Source of the DNA: Setophaga petechia
Lineage: Eukaryota; Chordata; Aves; Passeriformes; Parulidae
DNA length: 64,000 nt
Assembly (NCBI GenBank): GCA_024362935.1
Contig: JANCRA010000040.1
Span: forward strand, 1,178,001-1,242,000
Direction: 5' to 3'
The notes below the pieces were generated by a model. It ran no database searches. It was not told the DNA's origin and was given only the letters and a program-made list of their open reading frames with translations. Made by a program: the position numbers and the translations under genes. The number at the start of each line of letters is the position of its first letter. The stretch's first letter is position 1. Shown here piece after piece: positions 14,163-25,975 of the stretch.

Positions 14163-15350
14163 ATCAACTCCACCTGCTCATCCTGGCCCTTTATCACCCT
14201 TGACGAGAATGAAGATTACTAGTGTTGTCTTCAGGAAATTTCTAGTACTTGAGGCTTTCTGTGCAGCTGATGAATAAAATCAGTTCTGTGTTTCTTCTCT
14301 CAGACTTGTCCACTAGGTTCAGAATGGATGAACAGTGCTTTGTCACTACATGATTAACTGGGGATGTTCTGCATCTCTCTTTGTCTATTTTTCTCTTTGT
14401 TAGGTTGAGGTTTTTTGGTGTTTTTTTTTCTTCTTTTCTGTTCCTTGGAGTAAGAGGAACCTCATTTGGAGATAAGAAACTGAACATGATGAACTAGTGC
14501 TTAGTCCTACCAGTTTGGCCAGGGAGGGTTGTTTCTGTGGTCAAGATCACAGCTATAGCTCTTTGAAGGGAGGAGAGATTTTTTTTTTGCCGCATGATTA
14601 ACACAGAACTTTGAAAAAATTCATCTCTGCAGCAGGGCTCATCCATCATCTGGGGCAGTCATTTTTGCCTTTATCTTCTCTAATAATTTCCCTGCCATGT
14701 CTCTAGCAGGATCTCTGAGCACCAAGGCCATTTTTCCCCTTCAGAGGCAGGCAGCCTGAGAGCAATGCACCCTAAGGCCAGTGGCTGTGGTGTGCCTGAG
14801 GAATCACACCCAGCAGTGCTTGCCTCTCCTTGCCAACCTGGCAGGCTGGCAAGATGAATCCCACCCAAAAGTGGGCTTTTCTCTTGGTGAGCTGTAATGA
14901 GGCTCAGGATCATTTAGCTTAGATACCAGTGTGTTATAGGTGGCCGTGTTTTGGTGCTGTGAATCTATGGAAGGTACAGCAGAAGCCTTGCTTTGTGTCT
15001 GCTTATCAGCTTTACTTATCAGCAGTGAGAAACCAATGGTATTTTGCTTGGGAGAGACAAGACAACTATTATCTGTGAAATAGTTTTTCCCAAATAGTCC
15101 ATTTGATCATGGGGAATGGTTATGGACCTCAGGAAAGTCTGACAAAGGAGGATAGAAATAGAGGATGGCTGTGGATCAGTTCACATAGAGAAGGTTATCT
15201 CTGCAACCTTTAAAGGCTAGAAGTTTAATTTTTCTTTTTAAATGAAAGATTAAATTCTGCAGATGGCTTTGATAAGGTGGCACATAGATTTTTCATCTCC
15301 TGTTTGTTATTACTGTGAGGTTGGGAAAAGGTCCTGTGTTAAGGATATCT

Positions 15351-15393
15351 GGGAGAAAAAAAAAGAAAAGAAAAAAAGAAAGAAAAGAAAAAG
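15351..15393 (+). repeat. Uninterrupted polypurine tract, 43 nt
   Basis: A and G only for 43 nt, mostly (A)nG units such as AAAAG and AAAG. Tracts of this type can form triplex DNA. No coding role. Confidence 0.85.
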
Positions 15394-16264
15394 TGTAAAG
15401 TCTTCACAGGCCCGAAGCTAAAAAGGGAAGAAAGCCAGTCATCCAGGAATGGCACATCAAAGCAGTTTAGGAGGAAAGTATCTGTTTGTATTCCCACTGT
15501 AGTTCCTCTTTGCCACTACCACCCCTGGAGTGTGTTCTTGACCTCAGCAGCAAATTATTACAGTAGATGCTTTTGGTTATATTTTTTTAAATTTTATTTT
15601 CAGGAATGAAAAAAATGGTGGTGCAGGCAGGGGGTTGGACAGACCAGCAGAGAAAGTAATGTTTGTCTCTCCTTGTGATGGAACAGAGCAGTCTGTAATT
15701 ATGATTTATTTAGTTTTGATGTGCAGTACACTGAACTTCCCTCTCTGCATTTCTTACTTCTGTGGATCAGGCACAAAAATGTAGCTACTGTTAATTATTG
15801 TGATTTTTCAGGTATTTGCAAAACCTCTTGAAAGCAGCATATTGACTTGCAGGTTGGTGGGCTTGTTTGGGGTTTTCTTTATATATTTTCTCCCTCATGG
15901 AGAGGATATTATTGTGCAGTTTGAAGTCTAGAGGGAGAGATGTTCTCTCTCCCTCTTGGTTCCTGTTTCTTCTGCCTTGAAAGCTAAGAGAAATTCTCAG
16001 CAGTCCCAGCTAGAGAAGGCTCAGATTGGGAGGGAACAGGGAGGTTGCCCACGGCTTGTCCTGTTCACATCTCAGCATTCCATAACTGGAGTTTTCATCC
16101 CATTCTGGAGCCATCACCAAAGCAATTCTCTTCAATCCACTTTATTACTCCTGCCTGGGCTTTAATTTTTGCTCCTAGTTAGGTGCAAAGGAGCAGATAA
16201 TTTAAATATAGATATTTAAAATATCTGTGTTATGCTTCTAAAAATGTTGGCAGTGTTGTAGTGC

Positions 16265-16279
16265 TTTTTTTTTTTTTTT
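16265..16279 (+). repeat. Poly(T) run, 15 nt
   Basis: Fifteen consecutive T followed by GTAACC. No adjacent element recognised. Confidence 0.9.
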
Positions 16280-18317
16280 GTAACCGATCTGAGATGTAGT
16301 CAGCAGAGGATGGTCAGTGAATTCTGACTGCTGTTGTGTGTGTTGGCTGCCTTTCAGAAACCCTCATTGTCTGGCTGTGGTTCTCCCCATTGCCAGTCTA
16401 TCTTATGAGAAGGTGTTTGCTTTTATTGATTCTTGCCTTGTAGCAGTGCTGGCAGCTGGGATGCCCTCCTGTCCCTGAGTGACAGCTCTGCTCCCAGCCC
16501 CTGCTGCAGAGATTGATATGAGCAGTTGCCTCTAAAGCAGTTTAATCTCATTTTTGGTTGTTTTGAAAAATGGGTAATCACACCCTGTAAATCATCACCC
16601 AGAGACAGTAAGCAATGCTTAAAGGTGTTCAACACCAGTCATGGGTTGTACCTCACCTTAAATCATCTCTGGCCAGCACCCTGGCAAGCTCATCACTTAG
16701 TGAGGTGGCATCTTGGGAAGGTGCCCCATGAACAACGCTGAGGAGTTCTGTGTGCTTCTGTCTGGCCAGGCTTCATTTCAGCTGTGACTGGGAGGGGTGG
16801 TTCCTTGCATCACTTGGCACTAGGTGCAGGTCTTGCCTCACGGGCTGTTGGTGTGGAGGGAAGAAAGATTTGTGGTCTCCGCAGGGACCCCAAGGGAGAC
16901 TTGAATTGGCCGAGCACCTCCACTAGGTTTAATGGCTCTTCCTACAAATGTTCTGGGATTTAGGGAGAAGTGTACATGCTCTGTAATAACCCTCACACCC
17001 ATCTGGCTGTTGCAGTTTGTAAGAATACTGGTTTCCTGTAAGAATAATTTGTCTGCCTTAATTTTACCTTATGATTATGAACTGTTACATCAACATTAGA
17101 AAAATTAATGCAGAAGAATGTTTTTCATTCCTAAAAATGACCTTTCCCCTTTTTTGTCCAGCAGTTGGGCACTTGTCAGATGATGCCAGGAACTGCAATT
17201 CCTGAAATGCATATGCTGCTGACCTGTGAAAACCTCTGAGGCAGATGCTTATGGCACAGGCAACACAGTCAGGCACCTTGTACAACTGAACTTTGTTAAA
17301 CTAAATGAAAGTTCTGTCTTGGTATATGAAACAACCCAAAATCTCTAAAATTGCTGCCAGCATGTGAACATCAGTGCTTGTGAGATAACAGAAAGTTGGA
17401 ACAATAGAAGAAGAGGCCATATGATACTATTTAAATAAAATTTCATTTAATACAGCTTCATCAAGTCCTTCATTTTTAATAATGTCAGAGGGTGGTGCTT
17501 TGGGTGTCACCTGGAACCCACCAGCTTGGATATGGCCAGAGCTACCTGGAGCATCAACCATGTGCACAGGAGGAGCTGTGGGTGTGCAGGAGCAGGAAGG
17601 AGTCCAGGAGACCACTGGAGTATATAACTGAGAGTTAAATTTTTTCTCTACAATCTTCATATTTGATTAAATTGCAAGCCCAAAGAAAATGTGAAAACCT
17701 TAGCAAGAGTGTGTTAGCCCAGGCTTTTCCTCTGTCTTCCTGATCCTGTGCAGCAACTGAGAATTAAGAGGGGCCCTGCAGAGGCAATGAAGGACTGGCA
17801 TGGCTGAAGGCGTGCAGGTCCAGATCTGAGGTCAGTGGAGGCAACAGCATTGCCTGAAAAGCCAAATGTAGGTCCTGATTGAATATTCTTCCAGGGGATG
17901 AAATTAGACAATGTATTCTAGGTCTTCAAATAATTTTCCTAAATTTAATCCCATTTCAAAATCATGGAAGGATCTGTTACTCATCTGGTAGGATGGGATA
18001 CTGTTCTGCTTAAACTTTTGATTCTTTTTTACTGTATCGATGCTTTTTCTTTGGGCGAAATTAATATTTTGGAGTTTTTCAGATTTTAGGTGGACGTTTG
18101 CTAATTTTTACTGGATGAGTAAATGTATCATCAGGAATATATCAAGGGATGAGCATTAGGTAAATAAAAGAATGATTAGTAGTGTTCTTATTCCTTTTGT
18201 CAATGTTCTTTATAGTGTTTAAATACGCAGCAATTTAAAGATGTGGACAACTGATTATCTGGTTGTGGATGACATTAGATTTCAAACCACATTTTTCAGC
18301 TAAGCGCTCTTTCACAT

Positions 18318-18377
18318 GAAAGATTGGACCAGATGGTCTTCTGAGGTCCTTCCAACCTGAGCTGCTTCGTGTTTCTA
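18318..18377 (+). mobile_element. Short CR1 3'-end remnant
   Basis: GATTGGACCAGATGGTCTTC followed by GAGGTCCTTCCAACCTGAGC and a degenerate TTCGTGTTTCTA matches the last ~60 bp of CR1 in + orientation. It is heavily 5' truncated. Orientation follows from the TTCCAACCT strand. Confidence 0.75.
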
Positions 18378-18425
18378 ACATCATGTGAAATGTATATTAG
18401 CATCTTTCAACAGTCCTCCTTCCTG

Positions 18426-18460
18426 CTTACAAAGAAGTCTTGCCACTTACAAAGAAATCT
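18426..18460 (+). repeat. 20-bp partial tandem duplication
   Basis: CTTACAAAGAAGTCTTGCCA is followed immediately by CTTACAAAGAAATCT, with one mismatch over the 15 repeated bases. Confidence 0.85.
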
Positions 18461-18675
18461 TTAACAGGTTTTCTCTACACCACTATGCAACCGGTAGATT
18501 GAGCCACTGGAACAGTGATATCTGAGCCATCATTGTCATAAGCTGTGCTTGTGCTCCAGCTGCACTCTGCTTGGATGATGATACCCATGCTGCCTGCCCT
18601 TTGGGCTCATTCCCTGGGAAGCAGTGAACCTTGCAAGCCTGACATAGCCTCCAAACCTGCAGGGGAAAAAAAATT

Positions 18676-18735
18676 AAACAAAAAACAAACAAACAAAAAA
18701 CCCCCCACACACAACCAACCAACCAAAAAAAAAAA
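18676..18735 (+). repeat. Compound A/C microsatellite, 60 nt without G or T
   Basis: The tract runs through (CAAA)n, a C6 run, (CA)n, (AACC)n and a poly(A) run with no G or T. The A/C bias continues less strictly to about 18750. The complementary strand is pure G/T. Confidence 0.88.
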
Positions 18736-21299
18736 GGTAAAAAAACCCCTCACATCCATAAATAACCTACTTTAGCAGCCCCAGGGAGGTTTATGAAGGT
18801 ACTTGTGCCAGGTGAGCAGCTGAGACATTGGTTTAATTGCTGATTTCAGAGTTTTAGCCTTTTTGCAGAGGCTTTCCTTGCATGGCTGTGTAGAGCGATG
18901 CTCTGGTGAAAAGAAGGAGCCTTGTTGCTATCAATAACTTTGATACCATTATCCTTGCTTCCAAATACTGAGAGGTATTACCTGCAGAGAGTACCATATT
19001 GATACAAATACTAAAATCCAGACTGTATGAAAATATTACTTAAAGACTCCTTTTACACATAGGTGTAGTGAAAATTAAATAATTTGGTTTAAGGATTTCA
19101 GAAGAACAGCTAAAAGGCTGATCAGGTACTGGAGACAGACTGGGGAAGGGGCGTGGCAGGGAGAAACCACAAAGAGTAACGTGAGGTCTCTTGAAAGCTT
19201 TTGTGGTAAAATCATTCCTTAAAGTGTTTGAAATGGGGATGGCAAATGATATTCCCAAAATGAGTGACAAAGGCATCTGCTGAGAAAAGGCATAGAAAAT
19301 GCATGTATATCGGGGTGCAGGTTCTAAGCATTTCATTGTGTGTGCAATTTCCTTCTGTTCTTCGATTTATGTTTAAAAGGAAATTTGTAATCAAATGGAA
19401 AAGGACACTTCAGCTCAGAGAATTTCTCCCCCGTAGACAGGCTCATGTCATCAATGCAGAACAAATGTTTTCATTGCTTCCTAAAAGAAACCTGGGCATG
19501 ACAGGGTAGCTGCAGAAAGCACAGTATTTCTTTATACTATTTCAGCTTAGACCTTTACCACCTGTGCCCTGTGAGAGCTGTGTTTCCTGTTGCTGCTAAC
19601 CTGGGGTTCACACTAGCAGGCTGGATGATGAAAGGCTGATACAAATACCTTCACACATTTCATGGGGTGAACATTTCACATTCACTCATTCCCCCAGAGC
19701 TGGCTAGAAAATGCTCCTGCTCCTCCTTGTTCTGATGAGGTTTAATGGTGAATATGCATTTTCAAGTGCTTGGGGCTTTGTTGTTTTGTGTTTTTTTCCA
19801 CAGCACATGCAAAAGATACTGTCAGCTGTCCTCATGTCCTTCAAAACTCCTCCTATGGTTGTGTATTGTGCATATTCAAGGAGCTCTTTCATTTTGGTTA
19901 GCTAAGGCGTTTTATGTACTTAATTTTCCCTAGTAGGCTTTTCTGATGAGCACTGTGAAGGAGCTCAAAAAAAAAAAAAAAGAGAGGAGAAAGGTTAAAG
20001 ATGCATGATTCTCTCCAGGAGATAACCAGACAACAGCTGTGGATGCATTTAGTGATCAATGCTGCCTTTCCTCAAAACAAAAGAAATCCTGGGGTAAATG
20101 AAATTGAAAGCCAGCACTTAGGAGTAAATAGCCCTAAAGCAATACCCTGGAAAAGCAGCTTTCTAGAAAGAGAGAGACTAAGTCAAGTAACACAACTGCC
20201 TTATTTTATTTTCTGAAATTGCCTTTTTTTACTATAGCTATTGACATGGGCACCCTTGGTGCTGACTACTAGATGATTCAGTTCACACCCTGAAGGTTTC
20301 AATGTAGGCCCCATCCTTAAGGAGCCATGTAGGATTGGTCTTCAAAGATGCATCCTCTACCCCAAATGTCTCTTGAAGCTTTTTGATCTTCCTTTGTGGC
20401 ATTGTTGGGTTACTTGGGGCTGAATCTCTAATCCCTGAACTTGACTATGGAGATACTCTGACGTCAGAAATGTTAATTAAAATTGGTGGGTTTTAAGGGA
20501 TAAATTGTATTCCTTTGGACTCTTTGGACTGGCAATGTGGGAACACCCCAGTGTGCAGAACCTTCCCAGCACCCCTGGGCATCCTAGGGAAGGAAGGAGA
20601 ATATAATGCTGCAGTTCCCCTTGACCACTTGTAGTACTGTGAACAAGGAGGGTTTGGTCTACTTGACTGTCCCCATAGGTAGCACTTAGAAAAAAAAAAA
20701 AAAGAAAGAGCAGCTCTTGAAACATGAGGGCTTTGGCTTGTCAGGAGCAGGACAGTGACAGTCGATCACATATAAAAGGTGCATGACATGTTTCCAGCTT
20801 GTTCATTTCTCTGAGAGCATTGCAGTCCTGGGGAGGGAAGTAATGGTCAAGTAGACTAATAGGATGAAGGTGTTTCAGAGATTTAATTTTGTGGAGAACA
20901 GTTTTCAAAATTTCCTAGATTTTCCAAAGCTGTATGAAACACTTTGGTTTCTGTGTTTTTTTGGAAAAGCTGAAATTTTCCAGAAGGTTGCCTCTGTCTT
21001 CCTTTCTGAGATCTTTAACAACCAGTTGATATATATAGCTTCCTACAGTAAAATATATTGTAAAACCTTTACTGAAAAATAGGTGGAAATAAACTCAAAA
21101 CAACATAGAGATGTGTGCAGCAGGATTTTGCCAATTATGAGCAATCCATTGTTCATAGCAGTGGATGGTGGCTAAGTTGTTTTCTTCTGCTTCTACATGT
21201 GTAGTGTGTGTATATATATATCTATATATGTCATATTGTTGTTGTTCAGGAATGGTATTCTCTAATTTATAGTTCCCACTGAAAACTCTCCAAACCACA

Positions 21300-21661
21300 C
21301 TGCCACTCACTCACTCCCACCCTTGGGCACACTCCTCCCCTGCAGGGGGATGGAGAGGGTATGGAAGCACAAAAAGTAATGACAGCTTGGGGAGATAACA
21401 GTTTACTGGACACAGGAATGAGATGACAGAACAAATAGTAATGACAACAATACTAATGACAGAGGGTATAAGAAAGAGACAAATGATTCACGTGGAAACC
21501 CCCCAACACTGCCTGACTGCTCCCTCTGCTATGTTATGCCACCCAGAGGGAAGCCCTTCCCCTACCCCTGGAAAATGATGTATAGAATAACCTCAGGGTC
21601 CTGGCTATACCTCCTCCTGGCTACTGCAATGATTAACCCTGTCCTGGCTGGAACCAGGACA
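21300..21661 (-). mobile_element. Endogenous retrovirus LTR fragment (ERVL-like), minus orientation
   Basis: The right edge carries TGTCCTGGCTGGAACCAGGACA, an 8-bp inverted repeat. On the minus strand this gives a TG-initiated LTR start followed by the GGGTTAAT motif shared by a common passerine LTR family. Other family hallmarks seen on the + strand are CAGGGGGATGGAGAGGGTAT, GATAACAGTTTACTGGACAC, a TAATGACAACAATACTAATG stretch and GGGAAGCCCTTCCCCTACCC. The left edge is uncertain. No gag, pol or env sequence is visible nearby, so it looks like a solo or truncated LTR. The ERVL assignment is from memory. Confidence 0.68.
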
Positions 21662-24600
21662 CAGACCTCCCTCTCTGTGTGTCTGTGTGCCTGTTGGAAT
21701 GGTGGTGACTGCCTGTCATGGGCCCATGTTGGATATACTCAGTCTCACCATGGAGGTCCTTCCTCAAGTGATGGGTGGTTCCCAGAAAATGCCAGCAGTT
21801 GCTCAATCTCTTGACAAAGTGGATTCTGTATTATTAATATTTTAAATGAGTCTAACATAATGAGTAGCAGTTTGTTAAAGCCAGTTTTCAGCCCAGGTAG
21901 TTTAAATAATAGCAGGACACAGCTGCTGTAAGCTTTTCATGCTGGGATTTGTGCAGGTTGCATCCCAGGTTATCTGCTTCTCTGTGACTTGTCCTTTTCA
22001 TCTTTTGCTGTCAGTAACTTCAGTGCATAAATGAACTGCAGATTAACCATCCAGGCTGGGGCGTTTTGCTTTGCATTTGAAAGGCAGATTCCCAGCATGA
22101 GGAGCTTGAACTCTCTGGCTGCCTTTGCTCCACAGAGTGTCACAGACATTCAGACATTAGAGCCACTTGCAGCACCAAGTAGTGCCTTCTCAGAGGGTAC
22201 TCAGTCTTCAGGCATAATATTTCAAATAATTTTTGTGTTAAAGGTTAAATTTAGGTCATCATCCTAAACATGGAGTATATTAAGATAGGTCAGTCGTTCA
22301 TATCGTTAACTTGTAATCTTTCTTTGTTTCTTTTAAAGGACATTGATTTTGTAATTACCCCAGAGATAGCCACTGAAAACCCCAAGAATGCACTGCTTAA
22401 TTGAAATCCAAATATTGAAAGCTGTAGGAATGTAGCTGTAGGAGTCCTGTGATGGGCTCTGCCATCTAGTGACACCCACAAGAAAAAATGAAATGTTTGC
22501 AAAAACAAACCAAAGCCCTCATATGATTATTTTTGAAACCAGCTTGCTATGACTGGTAAACCAGCAAAATGACTCAGGCACAGGGGTGTTGCCATTGTCT
22601 GATGGCATGCCTCAGCTTAGCTCAGTCCAGCTTTGGCCTCCTTAGGCCTGCCAGGAGATCCATGCAGATTAAAACCACAAAGTCTTTTTACTGTTTTCAA
22701 TATTTACTCTGCCAAGACAGCTGAACCTTTTCCTGGTGATTAACTCCATGGGGGCCCTGTTCAGTACATCTGGGAAGCAGAACTGAACAGCAGTGCCCTG
22801 TCCATGGGGAGGCACACAGCCAACCAAGTCTTCAAATACACAGTCTTAAAAAAAACGTATGTGAAATCTTTAAATGCAGGTCTTACAGTGTCCATGAGTT
22901 CATCTCATCCCTTCTTCCAAAGATGTTTCTTTCCTCTTCTTTCATCTTCAGGAGAGTGTTGTGCCAGGAACGCGTGTCGTGTTTGGGCTGCACGTTTGCA
23001 ACCTCTGGTTCTCCCCAGGGAGCAGCCTGAGCAGGCTCCTGTGCAGCTGGATCATGCAGGGAGCAGGTCACTATCTCCACTGGAAGAAGCCCTGGATGCA
23101 AGAGTTGACCACTACATCAAATGCCAGTGAAGTGCCAAGCAGGATGGTCACGGGGATGCTTAGTACCTGTTAGCCTGTTCAGACTCAGGGGCTGGCCAAG
23201 GGATCTCCTAGCCCTGCTGGTATATAAGAAGAGTAGTAATAACCCCATATCCTCAGCAGCATCTGTGCACAGTGATGAAAACTATAGTGCTTGTATAAGC
23301 TTCACTCATTTGGCAAAGGTTGGGGGCTTTAATAATAGTTTTCTTTTTCCTTCTCCAGCTGTGTTGATATCTCACTTAAATAGGAATAAATACAAAGACC
23401 TCAGTCTCATAGTAGAAGATAGCCACGAAATGAGGGAAAAGGAATAGTGAAAATCATACATATTTTAAATGTCACTAAGGAGGTGGATTTTATAGGGCTC
23501 TGTTTGAAGATGAAGCAGGAGCCTAATCCATGTGCTGCACCAATGTGGTCTGATCCAAGTCCTTTACCCTGGAATGGGCTGACAGGCTCAAATTCAGTCT
23601 TTGTCCATACAGTAGAGTTTTACATAAGTTTGGCTCTGGGAGGACTCTGATAACTGCTTTAAGAGACAGTGTTGGCTGTGGTGAAGGGGAGTTGGGTTCT
23701 AAATGGGCTGTAAATGCCATCTCCCACACCTTGTGTGTTATGTAGGCTGGGGCAAGGGAGCATCTGTTCAGCATCTTCCACGTGAAAGCCTTTGATGCCT
23801 TTTTGCTGAACAGAGATTCTTTCTAAATACTGACACTATGGAATTAGGAACAAATTTGAATAATTCAGGATTTCACTTCCATCTCCACATTTTAAGTGCT
23901 GAAGGTTTGGTGTCATAAGCTCTGGGAGGTCCATCCTGTGGACCTGTCACGATGCTCTGTGGGCAGAGTTGCAGAGAGGCTGGGTTGATGTGAGGACATC
24001 TGGCTGTGGCTCTCAACAACATCAGGCCTGGTCAGGGTTTTTTGAAGAGTCAGCGGTGGAAAATAGGGAGAGCTCAGGTGGTTGCTTTGATGTGGGCATC
24101 CAGTTGGATTGATGAGGTGATGACCTACCTACCTGTGGTGCAGAGCCTGCAGGAGGGAGGTGTTGTTAGCTCATGGAGTGGGACAGCTACAGGGGTACCT
24201 TTGTGCTGGTGTCTTAACCTGGGTTTGTGGAGGCTGCAGAGCTGGAACTGGGACTCCTGGAGATTGCTTCACTGTGATTGTGGTGGCTGCCTGTAACAGG
24301 AAACCTCTGTGTTGGTGTCTGAACAGGTGCCGAAGCCTTGTGCTGTTTCAAGACATGACATTGCTGTGTGCTCTTTCTCCTGCTGCTGTGCTGTATTTTA
24401 TGTAGCACTGCCTCTCAGTGTGCCTAGCATCGGGAAGTAACAAAAAGAAATTACTCAGATGCTTTGAAAATAGATAGAAACATGAGTTAAAAATAGTTAA
24501 TTTTCTCTTTCAATTACTAAGGTCTAAGATGTGTTCATTTCTTAGTGTTTAAACAGCAGCTATTAACCTTTTTGTCCCTACCACTTCCTTACATTTTTCT

Positions 24601-25249
24601 GCTTGCAAATTTTGCAGCCCAGATGAATATTGAATGACTGTTTTTTAATAAATGATTTCTTTCTCTTTCTGAAGCTGAGTCAAGGAGCATCAATGTCAAT
24701 GCCCCGATTTGTATTAAGGAGACTGTAGATAATTAAGCACTTGTGAGGGTCTGGACAGTTTGTTGATGTGTTTTTAATTTTCTGGCGAGTGAGTGATGTT
24801 CTTTGAATAGCAGTCATTGGGGAAATCAGAGCTTACTGAAGTGACAACCAGTGTTGTCACATTCAGTGCAAGTCCAGCAGTATTATGGCAAAGCTTATGG
24901 GCAGAGGTAGCTATGCATGCATCTGTCAGATGCACTGATAAATGCTCTTTGCATCCCTGTGTTAAACTTGTGAAAATTTGTGTCAGCTGTTTGGATTTCA
25001 GGTTTCTTTCACAATAACATAACTTGTTGTGAGGTGTAGTATCTTTTTGCACCATCTGTAATGTGAAACAGAATGATCTGTAACACAAAATCAAGAGTTG
25101 GTGGGCTGATGCTGCCTGGACCCCAAATGCCCACCAAAGCTGTTCTATTACTCCCTTCCTCAGCTGGACAAAGGAAATATAACAAAATTCCTGAGGGTCA
25201 AGATAAGGACAGGGAGAGATCACTCACAGTTACCATCATGTGTAAAACA
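21662..25249. other. Unique intronic DNA, nothing recognised
   Basis: No exon, RNA gene or mobile element identified. Open frames on either strand show no domain and alternate frames are equally open. Confidence 0.55.
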
Positions 25250-25975
25250 GACTAAGCTGGGGGAATTATTGTAATTTATTACCAATCAAATCAGATTGGA
25301 GACCAAAATCTTAAACCCCCTTCCCTCTGCCTCTCCCTTCTTCCTGGGCTCAGCTTCACTCCCAGTGGCACAGAGGGACAGGGAAGGGTGGCTGCAGTCA
25401 GTTCATCACTGTTTCTGACACTCCTTCCTCCTCAGCCAGGACTCCTCACATGTTTTTCCTTCAGCCTGGCGTCCTTCCCACTGGAGGGAGTCCTCCATTA
25501 ATTTATCCAATATGAGTTCTGTCCATTGGCTGCAGTTCTCCATGAACTGCTCCAGTGTGGTCCTTTCATGGGCTGCAGTCCTTCAGGAACAGGCTGTTCC
25601 AGCATGGATCCCCCATGGGATCACAAGTCCTGCCAGCAAACCTGCTCCAGTGTGAGCTTCTCTTTCACAAGTCCCATAGGTCCTGCCAGGACCCTGCTCC
25701 ACTGTGGGCTTTCCACAAGGTCACAGCCTCCTTTGAGCATCCTCCTGCTCTGGAATGGGATCCTCCAGGGGCTGCAGGTGGATATGTGCTCAGTATTTGA
25801 CCCCCATGGACTGCAGGAGAATCTCAGCTCTGGTGCCTGGAGCACCTCCTGCCCCTCCTTCTGCCCTGATCTTGGTGTTGGTGGGGCTGGAAGTTCACTG
25901 GAGGTTTCAGTGGGTCCAGTCTCTTGGCTGTCCTTGCATTTGCTGCCAGGCCATGGTTCTTCTTCCCTAAAGTTA
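25250..25975. mobile_element. Avian LTR-type dispersed repeat with ~50-bp internal units
   Basis: The block matches a dispersed bird repeat I recognise as retroviral LTR-type. It has an AT-rich end with TTATTACCAATCAAATCAGA, a pyrimidine-rich stretch (CCTCTCCCTTCTTCC), CAGTTCATCAC, CTCCTTCCTCCTCAG, and then repeated CTGCTCCAGTGTGG words at 25547, 25594, 25642, 25694 and 25745, 47-52 bp apart. It ends in the GGTGCCTGGAGCACCTCCTG region. A 203-codon open frame on the + strand (25526-26137) and several overlapping ones come from this repetitive composition and are not host genes. Orientation and family name are uncertain. Confidence 0.68.

Larger units (their letters stand above)
6481..18317. 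other. Unique intronic DNA with scattered simple repeats
   Basis: No exon or confident mobile element seen. It contains a pyrimidine-rich block, homopolymer runs, an 18-bp palindrome and a purine tract, listed separately. A weak LINE-like resemblance near 13570-13720 was not strong enough to call. The longest open frame in the window (minus strand, 10827-11537) has no domain signature. Confidence 0.55.
18378..21299. other. Unique intronic DNA with simple repeats
   Basis: No exon or further mobile element recognised. It contains a 20-bp partial tandem duplication, a 60-nt A/C-only tract, two poly(A) runs (19967-19981 and 20690-20703) and a GT/AT microsatellite at about 21204-21229. Confidence 0.55.

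Noticed and set aside
19967..19981. Poly(A) run as the tail of a retroposed gene or SINE
   Set aside because: No body of a SINE or processed transcript and no target-site duplication could be recognised upstream.
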